From: a virus
Length of the DNA: 64,000 bases
IMG/VR virus record: IMGVR_UViG_3300028025_006190
Location: 1-64,000 of that record
Reading direction: 5' to 3' (one strand)
This document shows positions 45,028 through 52,771 of this stretch, piece after piece (position 1 is the stretch's first letter; each line of letters begins with the position of its first letter). The notes below the pieces were generated by a model. It did not search any database, was not told where the DNA came from, and saw only the letters and a program-made list of their open reading frames with translations. The translations under genes and the position numbers were made by a program.

Positions 45028-46854
45028 ATGACAATCATTGCAGAACTCAATGAGTCCGGCGATCAGATTATTATTGACGCCGAGTGGCGTTATAAAGAGC
45101 TGTGTAAGAGCATCCCCGGTGCTACCTGGTCTGCCAAAGACAGTCAGTGGCGTATGCCCGTGTCTTGGTCTGGCTGCTTGGCTCTTCGGTCTACTTTTAA
45201 GACTCAGCTAGAGATTGGTCCAGCACTGTCTGCTTGGGCTATGTCTGAAAAAACTACACGGGTGGATCCGTCAAACGCTCTACGAGAACTTACCGAGATC
45301 GAGGGCGGATATGAAGACCTCTTCCCCCATCAGCGTGCTGGTGTTGAGTTCTTGGCAACTGCGCGTCGTGCTCTTCTCGCTGACGAGCCTGGGCTAGGTA
45401 AGACTGCTCAAGCTATCCGAGCTCTCGCCCATCTAAGCGAGCAGGGTGAGGATGTCTTCCCGGCTCTTATTGTTTGCCCCAACACTCTGAAGAAGAACTG
45501 GGAACGTGAGTTCGCTCAGTGGTGGCCAGGTATTCGTGTTCAGGTTATTGGCGGGACTGCCACAGTTCGACGTAAGCAGTTCGACACCCTCATTGACCCC
45601 GAAGACGGAGATCCGAGGCCTCATGTTTTAGTCATCAACTGGGAATCTCTCCGCAGCCACTCGCGACTTGCCCCCTATGGGTCTGTTGCCTTAGCACGCT
45701 GCCCTGAATGTGGTGGCCACAATGACAGCGTCAGCCCTGCTCGGTGTGAGGTACATGAGCGGGAACTCAACAAGATAGATTTCAAGTCGGTCATTGCTGA
45801 CGAGATTCACCGATCTAAAGATCCCAAGGCTAAGCAAACTCGTGCTCTGTGGTCGGCCACGGGAGATGCAGACATTCGTTTTGCACTCACTGGTACTCCT
45901 ATTGCCAACAATGTTCTTGACATCTGGACTATCCTCCACTGGCTCTCTCCCGAAGAGTGGCCGTCGAAGACTCGTTGGATTGACCGCATGGTAGACACGA
46001 TGCTTAATGCATTCGGAGGTCTCATGGTTATGGGAGTCAAGTCTCACATGAATGATGAGTTCTACGCCTCTATCAACCCTCGTATGCGTCGTATGCTCAA
46101 GCAGGTGGTGCTTCCGTGGCTTCCTGAGGTGATGGTAGATCGCCGTGACGTTGAGATGTCTGCCAAGCAGAAAAAGGCATACAACGACATGCGAGACCTC
46201 ATGATAGCTGAGTTGGAGAATGGAGAGGTTGTCACGGCACCGAGTGTTTTGACTCAGACTCTTCGATTGCTTCAGTTTGCAAGTTCTTACGCAACTATTG
46301 AGATTGATGAAAATACCGGAGAGCCTAAGACTCTATTGTCGGAGCCTTCTTGTAAGATCGATGCTCTAATGAATGATATTCAAGGTGGAGATTTTGGCGA
46401 TGACTCAGTTGCAGTATCCGCCGTGTCACGTCAGTTAATTGAACTACTCAGTGCTCGGCTCACTAAAGCCGGAATTCCTCATGGATTGATTACTGGAAAG
46501 CAGAGTGCTGATGAGCGTCAAGATGCTGTCGATGACTTCCAATCTGGCCGTACAAAGTGGATTCTATTTACAGCCCAGGCTGGTGGTGTCGGTATTACGC
46601 TGACTGCTGCTCGCCGTCTCATTCGCCTTCAGCGTCCTTGGTCACTCGTGGACGACAAGCAGGTCAATGACCGCGTCCACCGCATTGGTTCCGAAATACA
46701 TGACTCGATCATCATCACAGATTATGTGACTGAGGGAACTATCGAGGAGCGTGTACGTCAAGTACTCGAAAGCAAGGCAGATAACTTTGAACAAATAGTT
46801 AAGGACAAGGACCAACTTCTTGCCCTTCTTAAGCAGGAAAAGGAGAAAAAGTAG
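45028..46854 (+). CDS. SNF2-family DNA helicase
   Basis: This protein has 608 residues. After about 95 N-terminal residues of a small beta-rich accessory region (HARP-like in appearance), the SF2 motifs appear: FPHQRAGVEFLATARRALLADEPGLGKTAQ (motifs Q and I, Walker A near 119), DEIH at 258 (motif II), LTGTPIANN (III), FTAQAGGVGITLTAARRLIRLQRPWSLVDDKQVNDRVHRIGS (V-VI). An insertion just before motif II carries ARCPECGGH...ARCEVHE, a possible zinc site. The likely role is remodelling of recombination or replication forks. Confidence 0.88.
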   Translation: MTIIAELNESGDQIIIDAEWRYKELCKSIPGATWSAKDSQWRMPVSWSGCLALRSTFKTQLEIGPALSAWAMSEKTTRVDPSNALRELTEIEGGYEDLFPHQRAGVEFLATARRALLADEPGLGKTAQAIRALAHLSEQGEDVFPALIVCPNTLKKNWEREFAQWWPGIRVQVIGGTATVRRKQFDTLIDPEDGDPRPHVLVINWESLRSHSRLAPYGSVALARCPECGGHNDSVSPARCEVHERELNKIDFKSVIADEIHRSKDPKAKQTRALWSATGDADIRFALTGTPIANNVLDIWTILHWLSPEEWPSKTRWIDRMVDTMLNAFGGLMVMGVKSHMNDEFYASINPRMRRMLKQVVLPWLPEVMVDRRDVEMSAKQKKAYNDMRDLMIAELENGEVVTAPSVLTQTLRLLQFASSYATIEIDENTGEPKTLLSEPSCKIDALMNDIQGGDFGDDSVAVSAVSRQLIELLSARLTKAGIPHGLITGKQSADERQDAVDDFQSGRTKWILFTAQAGGVGITLTAARRLIRLQRPWSLVDDKQVNDRVHRIGSEIHDSIIITDYVTEGTIEERVRQVLESKADNFEQIVKDKDQLLALLKQEKEKK

Positions 46855-46973
46855 TGGCTGCAAAAAAGACAACTACCACAAATGCGGATCGCAAGGGTGG
46901 TAAAGCGTGGAAGAAGCACCCAAAGGTGTTTGATAAGACCAAACGCCGACTTGTCCCCGATGTACCTAAATAA
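46854..46973 (+). CDS. 39-residue highly basic protein
   Basis: The GTG start overlaps the SNF2 stop codon (TAGTG) and AAAGGAGAAAAAG lies just upstream inside the helicase gene. The product is rich in Lys/Arg (AAKKTTTT..., GGKAWKKHPKVF, KTKRRLVPDVPK) with a single Trp and His. It is followed 10 bases later by the nuclease gene. It may bind nucleic acid, or simply resemble the short ribosomal-protein-like tails found in phages; no family is recognised. Confidence 0.6.
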   Translation: MAAKKTTTTNADRKGGKAWKKHPKVFDKTKRRLVPDVPK

Positions 46974-46983
46974 GGAATGACAA

Positions 46984-47934
46984 ATGACACTTCACAATAA
47001 TACTGACGAGGTTTATACCCTCTCCAACTCCGAGATTCAGACGTTCAAGGACTGTCGCCGTAAGTGGTGGCTGACGTACTACCGTCGTCTCAAGCCAAAG
47101 CAGCAGAAGTTTACCGGGCCTTTGGCTCTTGGTTCTCGTGTTCATGAGGCCCTCGATCAGTACTACACAACCGGTACTCCTCTCCTGGACGCCCACGCTA
47201 ACTTGGTGGAGCTTGATCGAATCAAGCTTGCTGACGATATGCGTGATCCTAGTGAGATCGACGGAGAGGCTGACCTCGGGCGGATTATGCTCGAAGGCTA
47301 TCTTCAGTGGGTCGAAGAGGAGGGAATCGATGCTGAGCTCGAGATGATCTCTACTGAAGAGATTCTCTCTATGCCTATGTTTGATGGGTCAATCGAGCTT
47401 CAGGGAAAGATCGACATGCGAGTCCGTCGCAAGATTGACGGTGTCCGTATGTTCCGTGACTTCAAGACTGTTGGTGGTTCGTTCTCGGACTTCTCGTCAA
47501 CGGCCCACATGAACGAGCAGATCCTTACCTACATGCTGCTTGAGAATGCCAAGAACGAAGGAACCGATGAGCGTTCTGAGGGCGGAATCTTTACCTTGCT
47601 CAAGAAGGTAAAGCGCACGGCTAACGCCAAGCCTCCCTTCTTCGAGCAGTTCGAAGTTCGCCACAACCTGTTCTCGCTACGATCGTTCTGGCAGCGTCTC
47701 CACGGAACTGTGTCGGACTTGATGCGAGTGAAGAAGTCACTTGATGACGGCGTATCTCACCTGGCCGTTGCGTACCCACGGCCTAGTCGTGACTGCACAT
47801 GGAAGTGCCCGTTCTTTTCTGTATGCCCATTGATCGACGATGGTAGTGCTGCGGAACAGGCAATTCAAGAGATGTTTGTGGAATCCAACCCATATGAGTA
47901 TTATGGGATAGAAGAGAAGAAAGGTACTGAATAG
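46984..47934 (+). CDS. RecB/Cas4-like PD-(D/E)XK nuclease
   Basis: This protein has 316 residues. The N-terminus (TLSNSEIQTFKDCRRKWWLTYYRRL) is the usual start of RecB-like nucleases with a conserved Cys. LALGSRVHEALDQY supplies the motif His; LQGKIDMRV and MFRDFKTVGG supply the D and D-x-K catalytic residues; and NEQILTYMLL is the QxxxY helix. The C-terminus has CTWKCPFFSVCPL, completing a likely 4Fe-4S cluster with the N-terminal Cys. It lies directly before the Sak4-like ATPase, a typical recombination module. Its last bases overlap the next GTG. Confidence 0.8.
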   Translation: MTLHNNTDEVYTLSNSEIQTFKDCRRKWWLTYYRRLKPKQQKFTGPLALGSRVHEALDQYYTTGTPLLDAHANLVELDRIKLADDMRDPSEIDGEADLGRIMLEGYLQWVEEEGIDAELEMISTEEILSMPMFDGSIELQGKIDMRVRRKIDGVRMFRDFKTVGGSFSDFSSTAHMNEQILTYMLLENAKNEGTDERSEGGIFTLLKKVKRTANAKPPFFEQFEVRHNLFSLRSFWQRLHGTVSDLMRVKKSLDDGVSHLAVAYPRPSRDCTWKCPFFSVCPLIDDGSAAEQAIQEMFVESNPYEYYGIEEKKGTE

Positions 47935-48701
47935 TGTCAGAAGTTCAGCGTTCGCTGACGATGCTTGTCTACGGTGAGTCTAAGGTGGGTAAGTCCACCT
48001 TCGCCGTAACAGCACCGTATCCACGTCTGATGCTTGATGTTGAGGGTGGGCACCGCTTCCTCCCTATTAATGTCAAGTATTGGGACCCGCTTCGGGAGGA
48101 ACCCCCTCTTGCAGACGGAACTTGGGATACCTGTGTAGTTGTCGTTCACGACTACGACACGGTCCTCAAGGCTTACCAATGGCTCCAAGCCGGTAAGCAC
48201 CAGTTCAAGTCTTTGATCATTGACTCCATCTCGGAGTTGCAGGTCAAGTGCATGGACAATATCGCAGGTGTCGAAGCCATGAAGATGCAGCAGTGGGGCG
48301 AATTGCTTCGCCACATGGGTGCACTTCTTCGTGATCTTCGTGACCTCACAATGCACCCGACAGCACCACTGGAAGCAGTTGTGTTGACGGCCATGGCTAC
48401 TCCGGATCGGGATGGTCGATACCACCCCTATCTCCAGGGTCAGCTAAAGGTTCAGGCTCCCTACTTTTATGACATCCTTGGTGCCATCTCAGTAGAGACT
48501 GTTCCTAACCCAGATCCAATGCAACCGCCATACAAGGTTCGCCGTATGTATGTCGAGCGCACGGATAAGTACGAAGCTGGTGAACGCGTCCAGGGGCGTC
48601 TTGGTCAGATTGTTGAGCAAGAGAACTTGGGCATTGAGCGTATGCTAGACTTGGTCTTCGGATCAAAACCCAATCCACTACAAAACGAAGGAATGAACTA
48701 G
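47934..48701 (+). CDS. Sak4-like RecA-fold ATPase (recombinase)
   Basis: This protein has 255 residues from a GTG overlapping the nuclease stop. It has Walker A GESKVGKST near residues 14-22, a LMLDVEGG strand, a Walker B-like LIIDSISEL, and ends of a compact single-domain RecA fold. Phage Sak4 proteins pair with an SSB-like partner for single-strand annealing, and that partner follows here directly. The family can also be annotated AAA_24. I judge the Sak4 group most likely from size, motif spacing and context. Confidence 0.75.
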   Translation: MSEVQRSLTMLVYGESKVGKSTFAVTAPYPRLMLDVEGGHRFLPINVKYWDPLREEPPLADGTWDTCVVVVHDYDTVLKAYQWLQAGKHQFKSLIIDSISELQVKCMDNIAGVEAMKMQQWGELLRHMGALLRDLRDLTMHPTAPLEAVVLTAMATPDRDGRYHPYLQGQLKVQAPYFYDILGAISVETVPNPDPMQPPYKVRRMYVERTDKYEAGERVQGRLGQIVEQENLGIERMLDLVFGSKPNPLQNEGMN

Positions 48702-49265
48702 ATGAGTACGCTTAACTGGGGCGAACTTATGCGGGAAGCTAAGGCTTCTGGAGGCGTAAGTAGCTACGAGCCACTTCCAGATGGTGACTATGAGTTGAAG
48801 GTGCTTGAGTCTGTTATTAAGACGACCAGCACCGGCAAGCTCATGTTCAGCACCAAGAATGAAATTCAGGGCGGTGCGCATGCTCGCCGTCTTGTTTGGG
48901 ATAACTTGGTTGTCTCAAACGACAACTCAAGCGCAATGGGTATCTTCTTTGGCAAGATGGGTTCTCTTGGTCTTGGACAGCCGTTCTTCGATCAGGAGCC
49001 ATCGACTGAGCAGATCGCTGCTGCGATGGTTGGTCGTACGTTCCGAGGTACTTTGGGCACCAAGGAGTACCAAGGTAAGAAGAGCAACGAGATTCGTCGG
49101 TACATGCCGGCTGGTCTCGCGGTAGGCTCCCCTACACCCGCGGTTGCTTCGGCTCCTGCACCCGCACCTGCACCCGCACCTGCACCCGCACCTGCGTCTG
49201 CTGTAGAGCAGCCAATGGCATTTGCAAGCGCTCCTGCAGCCGTACCTCCGGCTCCTCCGTTCTAA
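48702..49265 (+). CDS. SSB-like single-stranded DNA-binding protein (DUF669-like)
   Basis: This protein has 187 residues and begins immediately after the Sak4-like gene. The first 140 residues form an OB-fold-like region (PDGDYELKVLESVIKTTSTGKLMFSTKNEIQ..., RTFRGTLGTKEYQGKKSNEIRRYMP). The tail is an Ala-Pro repeat, coded by a 12-base DNA repeat, and ends in PPAPPF, which recalls the flexible tail with a terminal Phe of SSB proteins. It probably protects ssDNA and works with the ATPase upstream. A strong terminator follows. Confidence 0.7.
   Translation: MSTLNWGELMREAKASGGVSSYEPLPDGDYELKVLESVIKTTSTGKLMFSTKNEIQGGAHARRLVWDNLVVSNDNSSAMGIFFGKMGSLGLGQPFFDQEPSTEQIAAAMVGRTFRGTLGTKEYQGKKSNEIRRYMPAGLAVGSPTPAVASAPAPAPAPAPAPAPASAVEQPMAFASAPAAVPPAPPF
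49155..49196 (+). repeat. 12-base tandem repeat encoding Ala-Pro linker
   Basis: CCTGCACCCGCA is repeated three and a half times with near-perfect identity, encoding the (Ala-Pro)n linker of the SSB-like protein. It is a likely slippage site that would change linker length in-frame. Confidence 0.85.
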
Positions 49266-49279
49266 ACAATAATCTCGAC

Positions 49280-49315
49280 GGGGGCTAGGATAATACCTAG
49301 CCCCCAATTTTATTT
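49280..49315 (+). terminator. Terminator after the recombination operon
   Basis: A perfect ten-base stem GGGGGCTAGG / CCTAGCCCCC with loop ATAATA is followed by AATTTTATTT. This is a good intrinsic terminator after the SSB-like gene. Confidence 0.85.
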
Positions 49316-49326
49316 AGGTAGGAAAA

Positions 49327-49776
49327 ATGGCAGAACACATTGGCAGAAATGTCGACAAAACATGGGTTATCTCTCAGCTTGATGAAGCCGGAATAAAGGA
49401 TCCCCTAGTTAGGAGTGAGGTTGGTAGGATCTTAGACGCCTGGGAGAGTATTGGAACTACGGTAGATCCAGGTGTTGCAGAGAAGGCACTTTCCCTCGTT
49501 TCTCGTCTTGCTCTGGGTCACACGTTGGTGGAGCCTGAAGCAGACGAAGAAGAAGTATGGGTTGACGTTATTCCCGGACAAATTAAAGTTGCAGATACCG
49601 TTCGCATCAAGGCCCAAGCTTTTTCTGGTAAAACAGGTCAGATCCACAATGGTCGAGTAGGAAAAATTGTTGCAATTAGATATGGAGATATCATCTTCAA
49701 ATCTACTGACAACAAGAACCCGGTCCTCGATGGGACTCACTATTCTCCGTATAATTTAGAGAAAAGAGTCAAGTAA
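49327..49776 (+). CDS. Small protein with C-terminal beta region, unknown function
   Basis: This protein has 149 residues from ATG, with TAGGTAGG upstream inside the terminator tail region. The N-terminus is helical (VISQLDEAGIKDPLVRSEVGRILDAWES). The C-terminus (VWVDVIPGQIKVADTVRIKAQAFSGKTGQIHNGRVGKIVAIRYGDIIFK) resembles a small SH3/KOW-like barrel and ends in DGTHYSPYNLEKRVK. This is similar to small hypothetical proteins of actinophages. It may bind nucleic acid; no enzyme motif is seen. Confidence 0.6.
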   Translation: MAEHIGRNVDKTWVISQLDEAGIKDPLVRSEVGRILDAWESIGTTVDPGVAEKALSLVSRLALGHTLVEPEADEEEVWVDVIPGQIKVADTVRIKAQAFSGKTGQIHNGRVGKIVAIRYGDIIFKSTDNKNPVLDGTHYSPYNLEKRVK

Positions 49777-49791
49777 TACAACTTCTCACAT

Positions 49792-49836
49792 AATTAGGTC
49801 ATCTTTAAAAAAACTAAAGATGACCTAATTTTTTGT
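49792..49836 (+). terminator. Strong terminator with 16-base-pair stem
   Basis: AATTAGGTCATCTTTA pairs perfectly with TAAAGATGACCTAATT across an AAAAAAC loop and is followed by TTTT. It isolates the following regulator genes from upstream transcription. Confidence 0.9.
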
Positions 49837-49858
49837 TATTTTTCTATATACTAAATGT
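49834..49858 (+). promoter_or_regulatory. Promoter with -10 box TATACT placed for a leaderless transcript
   Basis: TATACT at 49847-49852 lies six bases before the ATG at 49859, where the first transcribed base would fall. There is no ribosome binding site upstream. The -35 region falls inside the terminator's T-rich tail and is not clear. Confidence 0.5.
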
Positions 49859-50209
49859 ATGGATATTAGTAGAAAAGGTGAAAGCCTCTGGTCCGAGTGG
49901 ACTGGAGTGGGTGGATCTGCAAAGTTAACATATGCGTGTGTTTTGTATTACACAGTGGGGCATATAGATCTTGAGAACGAGGTAGTTCGAAGGGCTCTAG
50001 CCTCTGCCATTCAAAGAGATGGCGTAGCTGACGGCCTAGGCCAGGCATATAGAGCCATTAATGACTGGACAATGCTGCAGGGATGGGCCGGAGAAGTTGA
50101 CGGATCCTATGAATTATTTGCATGCGATCAGTCTGGAGAGACTGAGTACGGGGAAGCAGTAGACGAAGTTCAGCCCATCACATGGGTGGAGGTATCAACG
50201 CTTGCTTAG
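49859..50209 (+). CDS. Small protein of unknown function, probably translated from a leaderless message
   Basis: This protein has 116 residues. The ATG has no Shine-Dalgarno sequence and sits at the predicted transcription start. The protein has a helical core (SAKLTYACVLYYTVGHIDLENEVVRRALASAIQRDGVADGLGQAYRAINDW) and an acidic C-terminus. It precedes and overlaps the WhiB gene, so the two are likely co-expressed, perhaps early. No function is recognised. Confidence 0.65.
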   Translation: MDISRKGESLWSEWTGVGGSAKLTYACVLYYTVGHIDLENEVVRRALASAIQRDGVADGLGQAYRAINDWTMLQGWAGEVDGSYELFACDQSGETEYGEAVDEVQPITWVEVSTLA

Positions 50210-50684
50210 TGACGACAATAATTCATTAGATTGGCAGAGAGACGGGACCTGCGCTAGCCCAGATTTTATTGAATATAGAGACTACTTTTTCTCTGAGGTT
50301 CCCGAAGAAATAGAGGATGCCAAAGAGGTCTGCACCCACTGCCCTGTTCGCAGCCAGTGTCTCGCTTGGGCCCTCAACAATAAAGAAATCTGGGGAGTGT
50401 GGGGTGGCAAAGATGAAAATGAAATTAGAGAGGCACTATCTATCTCTGAAGAGGGTCAGGAAGTTAGAAGAACTAAAGAAGGCATAGCTCCGACATGTCT
50501 CAACTGTGAGGCAAAGACCGAAGATCTACGGACTAAAGAAGTAGACATCCCTGGTGGTGGGCGATGGACAACAAAGAAGGTTGTCACATGCAGCAGCTGT
50601 GGCTTCTACTGGACAAGTAGAACTAGTGCAAATGCTATTGAGGCTTACATGGCCCTACAGGCCAAAATTAAAGAGCTGGAATAA
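50202..50684 (+). CDS. WhiB-family Fe-S transcription regulator with C-terminal zinc ribbon
   Basis: This protein has 160 residues. I use the TTG at 50202 because GGAGG lies nine bases upstream (50188-50192) and no better start exists. It has the WhiB Cys set C17, C44, C47, C53 (C-x2-C-x5-C), binding a 4Fe-4S cluster, and the GVWGG turn at 65-69. Residues beyond 95 are an addition: C99-x2-C102 and C130-x2-C133 form a probable zinc ribbon. WhiB proteins control transcription with the host's sigma factor and are confined to actinobacteria and their phages. The last 17 bases overlap the convergent minus-strand gene. Confidence 0.85.
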   Translation: MLSDDNNSLDWQRDGTCASPDFIEYRDYFFSEVPEEIEDAKEVCTHCPVRSQCLAWALNNKEIWGVWGGKDENEIREALSISEEGQEVRRTKEGIAPTCLNCEAKTEDLRTKEVDIPGGGRWTTKKVVTCSSCGFYWTSRTSANAIEAYMALQAKIKELE

Positions 50685-51870
50685 CGCCAATAAATTCTCG
50701 TGGATCATAAGAGCCACCTATAACCAATGTGAGAACTCCCGGCCTTGACTGATCTCCAGCCCGGTCACGGAACCAATCTGAGCCGGGGTCAACTGTAGGA
50801 GCCTGTACCCAGAAACGATGTCCCACGTCGAGACTCTTGAAGTGGTGGTAGTGTCCGGAGATCCAAACATCACAACCTCCAAGAGCAGTCTGACCGAGCA
50901 TCTGACCTGATAGGTATTTCTTCACATCGGTGGTGAATTGGTGCCCGTGGAAAAGACCTAGCATTGTGCCATTAATGTCTACAGCAAGAGTCTGGTGGCC
51001 GGCCGCGGGGTAACGAAACTCCACGTGGGCAAGATCAGAATTTTCCCGGCAAGCATCTTCTACTGCCGAGGCAATCTCTACGTTCCACCCATCTGCGGGA
51101 TCTGCAGCCACCTGACGAGTTACTTCATCGTGATTACCATTCACCACAGGCACAACAATACGCTCAGCGAGTGGAGCAAAAGTTTTAATTTGCTGAAGCA
51201 AAAGACGACGGCCTACGCGGACCTGTTCCGTCTGTCCGAGGTCTGAAGCTGCCTGGCCCTGGAGTCGTCCGTTCTGTGAAACGTTTCCTTCGACGTGGTC
51301 TCCAACTTCTGGAATTACAATGGTTCCCAGAGAGAGCCCGTATCGTCGAAGTCCTTCAAGCCGGAGAACAGACCCTTCTGTGCCCCTGAGGATCCGCTCA
51401 ACAGTTTGCGCAGTTCCTCCAGATCCGGCTCTCTTTCCAAGCTGCTTATCAGCTCCGACATGGAGATAGGCTCCATCTCCTCCGACATTTTTTATTCCCT
51501 TCCCTGGCTTCCACTTTTTAATTTCATCTACAAGCTGCTCGAGATCGAAATCACGCCCGTTGGGGTTGTGAGTTGCTGGAGAGATATTGATACGCGATGA
51601 CTCAAGCCAATCCCCGTTGAATGTTTGCCACTTACCGTGGCGTGCTGAGGTAACTACCCACTCAGCGGGGTCTAGGCCGTGCTCGACGAGAATTTCTTCT
51701 GCCCCCGGGGTATTTCCAAGTGGCCGAGGAGATGAGATGGCAAATCCACCGTCAGACCCAATCTCGGATCGAGGACGCCAATTCTCTGGAGTATTAGACA
51801 TTCGAGTATCTGACCCGGAGGTACCTGGACTGGCCAGTTCTTCCAGTTTCTTTTTGATGTCGTCACTCAT
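50668..51870 (-). CDS. Metallophosphoesterase
   Basis: This protein has 400 residues, on the minus strand. An N-terminal variable part (1-150) precedes a calcineurin-like phosphoesterase core: a VGGDGAYLHVGADKQLG strand, VIPEVGDHVEG (degenerate GD-x-H), VPVVNGNHDE (GNHD/E), GLFHGHQ and SGHYHH (GHxH). These are the metal-binding motifs in order. Substrate cannot be told; phage members may act on DNA ends or nucleotides. It starts within the end of the small HTH gene (overlap of eight bases) and forms a minus-strand operon with it. Confidence 0.8.
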   Translation of the reverse strand: MSDDIKKKLEELASPGTSGSDTRMSNTPENWRPRSEIGSDGGFAISSPRPLGNTPGAEEILVEHGLDPAEWVVTSARHGKWQTFNGDWLESSRINISPATHNPNGRDFDLEQLVDEIKKWKPGKGIKNVGGDGAYLHVGADKQLGKRAGSGGTAQTVERILRGTEGSVLRLEGLRRYGLSLGTIVIPEVGDHVEGNVSQNGRLQGQAASDLGQTEQVRVGRRLLLQQIKTFAPLAERIVVPVVNGNHDEVTRQVAADPADGWNVEIASAVEDACRENSDLAHVEFRYPAAGHQTLAVDINGTMLGLFHGHQFTTDVKKYLSGQMLGQTALGGCDVWISGHYHHFKSLDVGHRFWVQAPTVDPGSDWFRDRAGDQSRPGVLTLVIGGSYDPREFIGVIPAL

Positions 51871-52138
51871 TAGTTTCGTCTTCCCATGCGCAGGTACAGT
51901 GTCTGTTGTAGTGCAGACCTATCGCCGTGGAGCCGATGTTGTGATCTTCGGAGGACAAGACTCGAGATAGCGACGCGTAGCTAAGTTTTCTCGGGTGTCG
52001 CTGAGGTAGATTAATGCACTCAGCAATATATGTTTTTGTCTCTTCGTCTAGCTTGTCTAGGATCAGCTGGTATTTGCATCGATCCGACTTTTTCCGAGCC
52101 GAGACACTCTGCAGCTTTTCTAGTAGTGGTGATGTCAT
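51863..52138 (-). CDS. Small helix-turn-helix protein
   Basis: This protein has 91 residues. I chose the ATG whose first base is 52138 (MTSPLLEKLQ...) because GGAGAAG lies directly upstream on the minus strand; a longer version reaching 52174 is possible. The C-terminal half (LSYASLSRVLSSEDHNIGSTAIGLHYNRHCTC) has the pattern of a small HTH DNA-binding protein, with the recognition helix before NRHC. It may regulate the island or act in DNA end recognition. It is cotranscribed with the phosphoesterase. Confidence 0.6.
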   Translation of the reverse strand: MTSPLLEKLQSVSARKKSDRCKYQLILDKLDEETKTYIAECINLPQRHPRKLSYASLSRVLSSEDHNIGSTAIGLHYNRHCTCAWEDETNE

Positions 52139-52169
52139 TTCTTCTCCAATCGGCAAGGATGTGCCTCTG

Positions 52170-52187
52170 AACATACTAACGTATGTT
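52170..52187. promoter_or_regulatory. Inverted repeat between two minus-strand genes
   Basis: AACATAC-TAAC-GTATGTT is a perfect seven-base inverted repeat just upstream of the small HTH gene (on its coding strand). It could be an operator for that HTH protein or a processing hairpin after the upstream gene. No T-run follows on either strand. Confidence 0.35.
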
Positions 52188-52203
52188 TGGAGAGAAGTCT
52201 CTA

Positions 52204-52635
52204 CTAAGGGATGAGACTATTAATGACTACTGCGGAGATAATACTGACTAAGAGAGATAGGCCGGCACCAACCATAGAGAGAGTAATAGCAAGTGTTCTC
52301 GACCTCTTGTGCTTGTCTAGCTCCAGCTTCGCTGCTTCAATCTCATTAATCCTGGTGTGGAGATCTGCGTGCTCTTCGGTGTTATCTTGCTTGTGGTCTC
52401 TAATGTTATTGAGAAGCTCTTGACGAAGATTACTTTGACTCTTAGATGACTCGAGTTCCCACTTTTTTAGGTCACTCTCGAGACGCCCCATGCGCTCATT
52501 GTACGTGTCAAATTTAGCGTTAACAAACTCTTTTGTGGCCATAGTTTCTTTTACTTCACGTAAACTAGACATGATGGTTTCGAACATAATTCGAAGTTCC
52601 CCGGGCGTGGGGTCGCGATCAACGGGGAAAGTCAT
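52204..52635 (-). CDS. Coiled-coil protein with C-terminal membrane anchor
   Basis: This protein has 143 residues, choosing the ATG at 52635 (MTFPVDRDPTPGELRIMF) because AGGA precedes it; a longer form to 52701 would overlap the divergent primase start region. The middle is a long coiled coil (ETIMSSLREVKETMATKEF... through EIEAAKLELDKHKRSR). The C-terminus is one membrane helix (TLAITLSMVGAGLSLLVSIISAVVINSLI) with positive charges before it. The shape resembles phage Rz/Rcs-like or holin-associated membrane proteins, but it is not next to the lysin here. Function unknown. Confidence 0.65.
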   Translation of the reverse strand: MTFPVDRDPTPGELRIMFETIMSSLREVKETMATKEFVNAKFDTYNERMGRLESDLKKWELESSKSQSNLRQELLNNIRDHKQDNTEEHADLHTRINEIEAAKLELDKHKRSRTLAITLSMVGAGLSLLVSIISAVVINSLIP

Positions 52636-52771
52636 GAACTCGGTCCTATGAGAATGTGGAAAACAGCTAATACAATAATAACTTATTTTGGGCTTGCTCA
52701 CTTGGGGCTGCAGCGTGCTACGATGGTCGAACCAGATTTTTACCCACTCCTACTCACCAACAGGACACTAC
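52636..52771. promoter_or_regulatory. Divergent promoter region between minus-strand island and primase gene
   Basis: An A/T-rich core (CTAATACAATAATAACTTATTTTGG, 52668-52691) lies between divergent genes, so two back-to-back promoters are expected. TACGAT at 52719-52724 is a candidate -10 for the rightward gene, and the A/T core could hold the leftward -10. Neither -35 box is convincing. Confidence 0.35.
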
